The notes below the pieces were generated by a model that saw nothing but the letters and a program-made list of their open reading frames with translations, was not told the DNA's origin and ran no database searches. A stretch of 20,395 bases of DNA, taken from NCBI GenBank assembly GCA_002319875.1, contig DCFS01000126.1:1-20395 (forward strand). Direction: 5' to 3'. The DNA comes from Treponema sp. UBA1798 (GTDB taxonomy: Bacteria > Spirochaetota > Spirochaetia > Treponematales > Treponemataceae). Of the stretch, positions 13,996-20,395 are shown one piece after another (the first letter of the stretch is position 1; every line of letters begins with the position of its first letter). The position numbers and the translations under genes are program-made.

Positions 13996-15278
13996 ATATA
14001 CCGATAATTATCGTTTTTGCAGTTCTGGCAATCTGTTTTATTATAAGAATGCCTATTTCGTTTTCAATGCTTACTGCATCGATTGCCTATTTCCTGGTTA
14101 CGGATATAACCAAACTTGGCCAGGTTTTTACCGTTATCACAGGAAATATGTTTGCCAATTATACGATGCTTGCAGCGCCTCTTTTTATTTTTATGGCAAA
14201 TGTCCTGAATGAAAGCAAAGTAACGGAAAAAATGTTTGCGTTCTGCAACGGCATGCTGGGCCGCCTCAAAGGCGGATCCGGCCTTGTCAATGTCATGATA
14301 TCATTAATTTTTTCAGGTATGACAGGTTCTGCTATCGCCGATGCTTCGGGGATAGGTGTTATGGAAATAGAGCAGATGAAGAAGGAAGGGTATGACACAG
14401 AGTTCAGTTGTGCGATTACTGCTGCCAGTGCTACTATAGGACCGATTTTCCCGCCGAGCATTCCGATGGTTATTTACGCGATGCTGTCAGGCGCTTCCGT
14501 CGGTAAACTTTTTATGGGTGGAGTAGTGCCGGGTATCCTGCTGGCTGTCGTTCTGCTCGTTTATACCGGAATTATTTCACAGAAACGTAACTATCCGTCA
14601 GGTATCGTTATGACGAAAAGGCAGTTCCTGAAAGCTACAATTTCGGCGTTCCCGGCCTTGCTTACCGTCCTGATTCTTCTTGGTGGTATTTATACCGGAG
14701 TCTGTACTCCGACAGAGGCCGGCGCGGTCGCTTCTGCATATGCGCTGCTTATCTCTTACTTTATATATCATACGTTGGGATGGCAGGAATTGAAGCGGGT
14801 TATCAAAAAATCTGCCGCAAATACGGCAACTCTTGCCCTTCTGTGCGGTACGTCAATGCTGTTTTCATATATTGTTTCCCGGGAACAGGTTCCTGCTGCG
14901 GTAGCCAGACTGGTAACTGGTGTTACAGATAATAAGTATATATTTCTGCTGATTGTTAATATCGTTTTTCTTCTTCTTGGATGTGTGCTCGATGTCAGTA
15001 CGATTCAGCTCGTGTTTATTCCTATGGTACTGCCGCTTGTAAATGCATTCGGAATAGATCTGGTCCATTTCGGAGTTATTATCTGCTTTAATATGATGAT
15101 AGGTCTTTCCACGCCGCCTTTCGGAATGCTGCTGTTTATCGTAACCGGGCTTGGAAAAGCAAAGATCAGCGGCGTTATCAGAGAAATCCTGCCAATGGTT
15201 ATTATCATGATCGCACTTTTGTTCGTATTAACATATTGCCCGGATCTTGTTATGGCGCTTCCCAATCATTCGAAATAA
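13992..15278 (+). CDS. dctM: TRAP transporter large membrane subunit, DctM family (system 2)
   Basis: This is a 428-residue polytopic membrane protein, the ion-driven channel subunit of the second TRAP system. Family marks are IIRMPISFSMLTASIAYF near the N-terminus, GMTGSAIADASGIGVMEIEQM (about 105-125), ATIGPIFPPSIPMVIYAM (about 148-165), GGIYTGVCTPTEAGAVASA (about 231-249) and the C-terminal NMMIGLSTPPFGMLLFI. Length is normal. It is translationally coupled to dctQ and followed after 11 nt by the glycoside hydrolase gene, which ties transport to intracellular hydrolysis. Confidence 0.94.
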   Translation: MNIPIIIVFAVLAICFIIRMPISFSMLTASIAYFLVTDITKLGQVFTVITGNMFANYTMLAAPLFIFMANVLNESKVTEKMFAFCNGMLGRLKGGSGLVNVMISLIFSGMTGSAIADASGIGVMEIEQMKKEGYDTEFSCAITAASATIGPIFPPSIPMVIYAMLSGASVGKLFMGGVVPGILLAVVLLVYTGIISQKRNYPSGIVMTKRQFLKATISAFPALLTVLILLGGIYTGVCTPTEAGAVASAYALLISYFIYHTLGWQELKRVIKKSAANTATLALLCGTSMLFSYIVSREQVPAAVARLVTGVTDNKYIFLLIVNIVFLLLGCVLDVSTIQLVFIPMVLPLVNAFGIDLVHFGVIICFNMMIGLSTPPFGMLLFIVTGLGKAKISGVIREILPMVIIMIALLFVLTYCPDLVMALPNHSK

Positions 15279-15289
15279 GACCTGTTATT

Positions 15290-18200
15290 ATGGTAGAAAA
15301 AATGAATATGTCTGACTTATTACAAGAATTAAAAAGTCCGCCGAGTTCATACAGAAGTCTGCCATTCTGGGGATGGAACGACCGCCTCGATAAAAAGGAA
15401 CTTTTGCGGCAGATTGATATAATGCGTGAGGTTGGTATTGGCGGTTTTTTCATGCATTCCCGGGATGGTTTGGAAACAACCTATTTGGGAAAAAATTGGG
15501 ATGATTGTATCAGGGCCTGCGCGTTCAGGGCAAAAAAACTTGGAATGGAAGCCTGGTTATATGACGAAGACAGATGGCCCTCTGGTTCCTGCGGCGGTAA
15601 AGTACAGAAGATTGTCGGATCGCTCAAGGGGTTAACGCTTGAAGTCATCAGGAATCCGGATATATCCATGCATGATAAAAATCTGACAGCCCTGTATGCT
15701 GCACGGATAGATGGTGAAAAAATATTTACATGCCGTCGTCTTTCTCCGGAAAGAGCCGGACAACTTGAGCCGGATGAAACATTATTAGTAGTCCGCCTGG
15801 AAGGCAGTGCCGCTTCTGCATGGTTTAACGGTAATCCGCCTCCGGATAATCTTAATCCGGAATCTGTCAAAACTTTTATCAGGCTGACACATGAACATTA
15901 CCGGCAGCTGTTCGGCAGCAGGTTCCCGGCTCTCATAAAGGGCAGTTTCAGTGATGAAGAATCATTGTGTGACAGGCATGCTTCTTTTGATCCTCATCGG
16001 GGCTGGATCCCCTGGACAACAGGTTTTGGTGACTGGATAAAACAAAAAACAGGGTATGATATACTTGATTATATTCCTTATTTTTATTTTAACGGTGAGT
16101 ATTCGGCAAAAGTACGATTTGACTATTGGCATATGATAGCACTGCGCTTTGAAGAGTGCTATTCCGGACAGATCGGGCAGTGGTGTGATGCCCGGCATAT
16201 AGCTTATACAGGACATTTTCTGCAGGAAGACAAGATGGGTCTGTGCTGCCGGGTAAATGGTTCAATAATGCCTCATTATATCCATCAGATGGCACCGGGT
16301 ATTGATATGCTTTGTGAGCAGACTGATGAATATCTTACGGTCAAGCAGTGTACCAGCGTTGCTAACCAGTTGAATAAAAAAGATGTCGTAACCGAAACGT
16401 ATGCGGCAACCGGGTGGGAGTTTTCTTTTGAAGGCCAGAAATGGATTGGCGACTGGCAGTATGTTCTTGGTGTTAACCGCCGCTGCCAGCATCTTGCACT
16501 GTATAGTATAAGGGGCTGTCGGAAAAGGGATTATCCGCCGTGTTTCAATTATAATACAACCTGGTGGAACAAAATAAAAGTAGTGGAAGATTATTTCGCC
16601 CGTTTGTCTGTCATTATGCATAAGGGGAAGCCTGTCAGGGATGTTCTGATACTTCATCCGATGTCGCATGTCTGGGCAAGCCTTGGCTGCAGTCCATATG
16701 GAAATCCTGTGCGTAATGAAGAAGCCGGAATCAGGGTGATGGATGCCTACGGAAATGATTTTAACAATTTTTTGAAATTATTCTGTGAGAATCATATCGA
16801 TTTTGATCTTGGTGATGAAACTATAATACAGCGGTTCGGCTCTGTTCTGAATGGAAAATTTACGATAGATTCCGCGGCGTATTCGGTTGTTGTAGTTCCC
16901 TCTATGCTGACAGTATTTGCTTCGACGCTGGATTTACTTGAGAAGTTCCAAGAGTCCGGCGGTACGATAATAACTTTGCTGCCGTATCCTGTTCTTCTGG
17001 AAGGAAAAACTGATCCGGCGCCGGAAGTATTTTTCAGTAAATGTATTCCGGTTTCTGACATAAAAGAACTGCCCGGACTTGTATGCCATGCCGCGCATCC
17101 TGTTGTTTCTGTCCGGGAGAATGATACGGAATGTCCTGCAATACTTGTACAGGTCAGGGTTGATGGTGACCGGCGGTATATTTTTATAGTAAATAATGAC
17201 AGAGAGCACTGCCATGAACTTTCGATCTCATCATTTTTTTCCGGAAAACTGGATAGTCTAGATCTCCTTACGGGCAATATTCATGAATGTACCGTTTCCA
17301 GCGCGGATAATGACGGTATGAAATGGAAGACGCATATAGGTCCATGCGGTTCTCTTCTATATATAGTATGCGTTACAGAGGTTCCGTGTGTCAGAATACC
17401 AGAGAAGATGATATATAGAGAACTGCTCCGGTTTTCTGATGTGTGGGAATGTAAAACCGACAGACCTGATATACTTCCGCTCGACATTTGTACATGGGCA
17501 TTGGGTTCCGGAACAGAATCAGAACCTGTGGAAGTCTGGAAAGCGCAAAAGCAGATCAGGGAAAAACTGCATATGCGTCCTACTGATACCGATGAAACGG
17601 AACAGCGTTATACATGGATACCGCAATTTTCTGATGCGGGAGGAACCAGAGTCAGTCTGCATTTTTCTTTTACAATTGAAGAGGATATCAGACAGAGTCT
17701 TTCTTTGGTTATTGAAAACTCAGTACAGTACAAAATCTACCTTGATAATTCTCCGGTAAAAAATAAGCCGAGAGGTTATTATCTGGATAAAAGTTTTGAT
17801 ATGGTACCACTTGGAAAGATTCCAGCGGGCAGGCATTCTGTTACTTTAAATATTGATTATCTGGAAACAACAGAGCTTGAGAATATTTATATAGCAGGAA
17901 ATTTTTGTGTTACCCCGGACCGGAAATTGATACGCATGCACTCTGTCTTCCGACAGGGTGACTGGACGACACAGGGACTGCTCCATTATCCTGGAAATCT
18001 TACGTATTGTCAGAGCTTTCAGCTGGAGAAAACAGAAGAAAAGCTGTTCCTTGATACGGGTGAGTTTTCAGGTACCTGCGTTCAGGTGTGCTTAAATGGT
18101 CACTGTTTTGACATTCCATGGAAAGCAAATCGCCGTACGGAAATTACGGAATTCTGCAGAACAGGTAAAAATAAGCTTGAGATAGAAGTTTTTGGCAGTC

Positions 18201-18367
18201 CCCGTAATATGATGGGACCGTTTCATCTTTCAGGAAAGCGGCCCGCATTTTGTAACGGCAAATGCTTTATGCCTGACGAAAGTAATTTTGATCCTGAATA
18301 CCATGTCGTACCATATGGTTTATTGGGAGATACCCTTATATATAAGGAATGTATACCGGATATATAA
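15290..18367 (+). CDS. Cytoplasmic glycoside hydrolase, GH106 (alpha-L-rhamnosidase)-like
   Basis: The 1025-residue product starts with the typical GH106-type N-terminus: PPSSYRSLPFWGWND, IGGFFMHSRDGLETTYLG and WLYDEDRWPSG (residues about 17-99). A barrel region follows with acidic candidates Glu313 (FLQEDKMG), Glu343 (CEQTDEY) and Glu369 (TETYAATGWEF), then a long RRCQHLALYSIRG segment. The C-terminal third is made of beta-sandwich domains like those in GH2-type enzymes (for example FLDTGEFSGTCVQVCLNG). There is no signal peptide, so it should act on imported substrates. The start at 15290 is the first ATG after the dctM stop; an ATG at 15236 would overlap dctM by 43 nt. No good Shine-Dalgarno is seen, so 15302 or 15308 are possible. 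Family call is fairly sure; rhamnosidase specificity is only inferred. Confidence 0.8.
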   Translation: MVEKMNMSDLLQELKSPPSSYRSLPFWGWNDRLDKKELLRQIDIMREVGIGGFFMHSRDGLETTYLGKNWDDCIRACAFRAKKLGMEAWLYDEDRWPSGSCGGKVQKIVGSLKGLTLEVIRNPDISMHDKNLTALYAARIDGEKIFTCRRLSPERAGQLEPDETLLVVRLEGSAASAWFNGNPPPDNLNPESVKTFIRLTHEHYRQLFGSRFPALIKGSFSDEESLCDRHASFDPHRGWIPWTTGFGDWIKQKTGYDILDYIPYFYFNGEYSAKVRFDYWHMIALRFEECYSGQIGQWCDARHIAYTGHFLQEDKMGLCCRVNGSIMPHYIHQMAPGIDMLCEQTDEYLTVKQCTSVANQLNKKDVVTETYAATGWEFSFEGQKWIGDWQYVLGVNRRCQHLALYSIRGCRKRDYPPCFNYNTTWWNKIKVVEDYFARLSVIMHKGKPVRDVLILHPMSHVWASLGCSPYGNPVRNEEAGIRVMDAYGNDFNNFLKLFCENHIDFDLGDETIIQRFGSVLNGKFTIDSAAYSVVVVPSMLTVFASTLDLLEKFQESGGTIITLLPYPVLLEGKTDPAPEVFFSKCIPVSDIKELPGLVCHAAHPVVSVRENDTECPAILVQVRVDGDRRYIFIVNNDREHCHELSISSFFSGKLDSLDLLTGNIHECTVSSADNDGMKWKTHIGPCGSLLYIVCVTEVPCVRIPEKMIYRELLRFSDVWECKTDRPDILPLDICTWALGSGTESEPVEVWKAQKQIREKLHMRPTDTDETEQRYTWIPQFSDAGGTRVSLHFSFTIEEDIRQSLSLVIENSVQYKIYLDNSPVKNKPRGYYLDKSFDMVPLGKIPAGRHSVTLNIDYLETTELENIYIAGNFCVTPDRKLIRMHSVFRQGDWTTQGLLHYPGNLTYCQSFQLEKTEEKLFLDTGEFSGTCVQVCLNGHCFDIPWKANRRTEITEFCRTGKNKLEIEVFGSPRNMMGPFHLSGKRPAFCNGKCFMPDESNFDPEYHVVPYGLLGDTLIYKECIPDI

Positions 18368-18480
18368 ACAGAAAAGCGAATGAGGTTGCATATACCGTTG
18401 TCTGGTTAAGAAAACGTTTTAAGGTCTGTCCGATTTTTGAAAACCTTATGAATGCTAATATATTATAGGAGAGTAAAAAA
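18368..18480 (+). promoter_or_regulatory. Leader of the aldolase gene with LacI-type and AT-rich palindromes
   Basis: This 113-nt gap between the hydrolase and aldolase genes contains a perfect palindrome, AAAACGTTTT (18411-18420), whose central CG and A/T arms resemble LacI-family operators. It also has TAATATATTA (18456-18465), the same 10-mer as at 10038-10047 and 6919-6928. AGGAGAG (18467-18473) is the ribosome binding site. A TTGAAA (18437) with TATTAT (18461) is 18 bp apart but would leave almost no leader, so a separate promoter is not established. Confidence 0.4.
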
Positions 18481-19401
18481 ATGAAAGAATATCATGGTTG
18501 TTGGCCTACGATGATTACTCCATTTACGGAGAACAATAAAGTGGATTTTCAGGCAGTAAAACAGCTGGTGGAGTGGTATATTGCTCATGGTGCGGATGGT
18601 ATTTTTGCTGTATGCCAGTCAAGTGAAATGTTCTTCCTTTCAAAACAGGAAAAACTGGACATTGCAAAAGCTGTCGCGGATGCAAATGCGGGGCGTATAA
18701 AAATTATAGCTTCAGGACATACTTCTGATGATCATGCGGAGCAGATTGATGAATTGGGAGCTATGGCAAAAACCGGTGTTGATGCAGTTGTCCTTGTATC
18801 AAACAGGATGGCAAAACAGAATGAAGGTTCTGATGTATTCAATAAAAATGCGGAAGATATATTCCGGCAGCTGCCGGACGTAACTTTCGGGCTTTATGAA
18901 TGTCCTTATCCGTATCTCCGTCTTTTGACAGATGATTTTCTTGCCGACTGTGCAAAAACAGGAAAACTCGTATTTCTCAAAGATGTCAGTTGTTCAAATG
19001 AGATAGAAAACCGCCGTGTAAAACTGGTCAGGGGTACGAAGTTGTCTCTTTTCAATGCGAATACTTCAACACTTCTTGATTCACTCATTGAAGGGTATGA
19101 CGGCTACAACGGCGTTATGGCTAATTTTCATATAGATATCTATAAATGGATGTATGATCATTTCCGTGAGCAGCCGGAAATGGCCCGTAAAGCCAGTGAT
19201 TTTCTTACTGTCGCAGCCGTCTGCGAACCGAGAGCCTATCCGGTAAATGCAAAATTTCACTACCAGCTTACCGGCGTTTCAATGTCCCTCGTGACGAGAA
19301 GCCGTGATGTCAGTATATTAAATGAGAATGCCCGCCATGAAATAGAAAGTCTTATTCGTATGGAACAAGATTTTCGCAAAGTATTGGGATTAAAAGAGTA
19401 G
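18481..19401 (+). CDS. DapA/N-acetylneuraminate lyase-family class I aldolase, probable 2-keto-3-deoxy sugar acid aldolase
   Basis: This 306-residue TIM-barrel protein belongs to the dihydrodipicolinate synthase/N-acetylneuraminate lyase family. The Schiff-base lysine is Lys167 in LVFLKDVS, and the conserved tyrosine is Tyr139 in LYECPYP. The usual G-T-T-G-E substrate loop is replaced by CQSSEMFFLS (residues 45-54), which argues against true DapA and for a keto-acid aldolase or dehydratase. In this neighbourhood of sugar-acid dehydratases, cleavage of a 2-keto-3-deoxy acid to pyruvate and an aldehyde is the likely role. It follows the hydrolase gene by 113 nt and is probably at least partly cotranscribed. 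Exact substrate unknown. Confidence 0.85.
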   Translation: MKEYHGCWPTMITPFTENNKVDFQAVKQLVEWYIAHGADGIFAVCQSSEMFFLSKQEKLDIAKAVADANAGRIKIIASGHTSDDHAEQIDELGAMAKTGVDAVVLVSNRMAKQNEGSDVFNKNAEDIFRQLPDVTFGLYECPYPYLRLLTDDFLADCAKTGKLVFLKDVSCSNEIENRRVKLVRGTKLSLFNANTSTLLDSLIEGYDGYNGVMANFHIDIYKWMYDHFREQPEMARKASDFLTVAAVCEPRAYPVNAKFHYQLTGVSMSLVTRSRDVSILNENARHEIESLIRMEQDFRKVLGLKE

Positions 19402-19412
19402 TATTGATTGGT

Positions 19413-19517
19413 ACGGGGTATCATCCTGTCTCTTGGGACGTAATGAAGGGTATAAAATCCCGGCTGTGATACCTTTAGAGAACAACATACCCCGTTTGCG
19501 GCGGGGTGTTGATTTTC
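19413..19517 (+). ncRNA. Candidate structured leader (attenuator or riboswitch-like) ahead of the fucI regulator
   Basis: Three pairings compete. Stem P1: GGTATCA (19417-19423) with TGATACC (19467-19473). Terminator-like hairpin: CCCCG (19490-19494) with CGGGG (19502-19506), extendable by CAACA (19483-19487) with TGTTG (19507-19511) across a 2-nt bulge, then ATTTTC. Antiterminator-like pairing: ACGGGGTAT (19413-19421) with ATACCCCGT (19487-19495), a perfect 9 bp that would break both other stems. Inside P1 there are only weak small stems. I cannot match it to a known riboswitch class. It may simply be the aldolase gene's terminator. Confidence 0.45.
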
Positions 19518-19542
19518 AAAAAGTTTTATCAGGGAAAATATA

Positions 19543-20319
19543 ATGGATACATCTGATGTTTCACTATTTCGGGAAAACTTAAGTGCACAGGTAGCCGATC
19601 ATCTTGAGCAGACGATATTGAATTCGGCAACGCTTAATGTAAGTGAAAAGCTTCCTTCGGAGCAGCAGCTGGCCGTGAAATATAAGGTAAGCCGCCCTGT
19701 TATCCGGGAAGCTTTGAAGCTTCTTCAGGAACGTGGGCTTGTAACGCTTCGAAACGGTCTGGGTGCTTTTGTTACCAAGCCTCCTACTTCGACGGTGCTT
19801 TCTGCGATCAGCCGTATTATGCAGATGAATAACATTTCCGATGATGATCTGACCCAGATGCGCGGAATGCTTGAGGTGAATGCTGCCAGGCTTGCTGCTA
19901 AAAACATAAGTGATGAGCTGCTTGGCCAGTTGAAGGAAAATATTGAAAAATTTTCCAACAAGCAGCTTTCTCTGAAAGAGCGCGTTGAACTTGACTGCCA
20001 GTTTCATAATCTGATTGCAAAAGCGTCTGGGAATGCATTGCTGGAAATGTTCAACGATGTTCTGACATCGATGCTTACAAATTATATGGGGAAGGGTGTT
20101 CTGATTGCTGGTGGTATTGATGATGCAATAACACGCCATATGAAAATTTTAACAGCTCTGGAAACTCATGATGTAGATGCTGTTATTGTGGCTATGAACG
20201 AGCATATTATCGCATCCAAACAAAATGTCGAGCAGTTTGCCCGTAAAGGGGCGGATGCGACCGTAAAAAATATAGTATCAGGAGGAAACCGGAATGGCAA
20301 AAACGAGACTGATAGGTGA
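19543..20319 (+). CDS. FadR-type GntR-family transcriptional regulator
   Basis: This is a 258-residue regulator. Residues about 12-78 form the winged helix-turn-helix with the family phrases EKLPSEQQLAVKYKVSR, PVIREALKLLQERGLV and GLGAFV. Residues about 95-235 form the FCD domain with DCQFHNLIAKASGN and later His residues (ITRHMKIL, NEHIIASK) as likely metal ligands. AGGGA at 19531-19535 is the ribosome binding site. Its 3' end overlaps fucI by 26 nt, and the fucI ribosome binding site lies inside this gene, so the two are translationally coupled. It probably senses a metabolite of the fucI pathway. It is not closely similar to the FCD regulator at 3058-3714. Confidence 0.9.
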   Translation: MDTSDVSLFRENLSAQVADHLEQTILNSATLNVSEKLPSEQQLAVKYKVSRPVIREALKLLQERGLVTLRNGLGAFVTKPPTSTVLSAISRIMQMNNISDDDLTQMRGMLEVNAARLAAKNISDELLGQLKENIEKFSNKQLSLKERVELDCQFHNLIAKASGNALLEMFNDVLTSMLTNYMGKGVLIAGGIDDAITRHMKILTALETHDVDAVIVAMNEHIIASKQNVEQFARKGADATVKNIVSGGNRNGKNETDR

Positions 20320-20395
20320 GTATCCGATAATCGGAATTCGTCCGATTATCGATGCGCGGGAAGGCATGCTTAATGTACGTGCCTCTCTTGAAGAA
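20294..20395 (+). CDS. fucI: L-fucose isomerase, N-terminal fragment (runs off window)
   Basis: Only the first 34 codons are present. The sequence IIGIRPIIDARE followed by NVRASLEE matches the conserved start of L-fucose isomerase (E. coli FucI begins with KIGIRPVIDGRR and RESLEE). The enzyme converts L-fucose to L-fuculose, or D-arabinose to D-ribulose, in the cytoplasm. GGAGGA at 20281-20286 lies 7 nt before the ATG, inside the end of the upstream regulator gene, supporting this start although it overlaps that gene by 26 nt. Presence of fucU in the same window supports a fucose-type pathway. The rest of the gene, and any kinase or aldolase behind it, cannot be seen. Confidence 0.85.
   Translation, partial: MAKTRLIGEYPIIGIRPIIDAREGMLNVRASLEE

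Noticed and set aside
15236..15289. Start of the GH106-type gene at 15236
   Set aside because: It would overlap dctM by 43 nt with no ribosome binding site. The family N-terminus begins after residue 15 of the shorter form.
19413..19480. A c-di-GMP-I riboswitch, prompted by the GGGACGTAATGA segment
   Set aside because: It resembles only one short consensus stretch. The remaining conserved GEMM elements and stems are absent.
1..20395. tRNA, rRNA, CRISPR arrays, insertion sequences or phage genes
   Set aside because: None was seen on reading the sequence. There are no spaced direct repeats of CRISPR type, no transposase motifs and no tRNA-like cloverleaf that I could support.

Overview
The window is a dense carbohydrate and sugar-acid utilisation island from a bacterium with moderate GC. 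Both TRAP solute receptors have signal peptides that end in A-N-G at residues 20-22, without a lipobox cysteine. Together with the gene mix, this reminds me of spirochaetes such as Treponema or Sphaerochaeta. That assignment is an inference from memory, because no rRNA or other marker gene is present.

Layout. (1) 1-3037: a hexuronate module with the C-terminal part of a UxaA-type altronate dehydratase, a short-chain dehydrogenase (SDR) and uronate isomerase uxaC. (2) 3058-3714, minus: a GntR/FCD regulator, convergent with uxaC. It is divergent from the first TRAP operon (3969-8810), which reads receptor, small membrane subunit, large membrane subunit, enolase-superfamily acid-sugar dehydratase, SDR. 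(3) 8878-9996, minus: a second enolase-superfamily enzyme, divergent from an L-fucose mutarotase (fucU) and YhcH-family pair (10140-11045). (4) 11079-12082, minus: a PtsN-like EIIA protein and an unrecognised small exported or membrane protein. (5) 12328-18367: a second TRAP operon that continues into a 1025-residue GH106-type glycoside hydrolase without a signal peptide, followed by a DapA-family keto-acid aldolase (18481-19401). (6) 19543 to the end: a FadR-type regulator overlapping the start of L-fucose isomerase (fucI), which runs off the window.

How the genes may work together (inference). The TRAP systems would import acidic sugars or uronate-containing glycosides. The cytoplasmic GH106-type enzyme would release a 6-deoxyhexose. 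The uronate half would pass through UxaC, an SDR reductase and UxaA. Deoxyhexoses or their acids would pass through FucU and FucI, or through the enolase-superfamily dehydratases, SDRs and the aldolase. No sugar kinase and no fuculose-phosphate aldolase are visible.

The non-coding DNA is unusually rich in structure. It contains a two-copy stem-loop with a conserved loop (5080-5110 and 8830-8860), stem-loops between receptor and membrane genes in both TRAP operons, and competing hairpins at the ribosome binding site of the first receptor gene. It also contains a recurring AT-rich operator-like motif near dehydratase, receptor and aldolase genes, tandem perfect palindromes upstream of the EIIA gene, and a terminator/antiterminator-like arrangement ahead of the fucI regulator.
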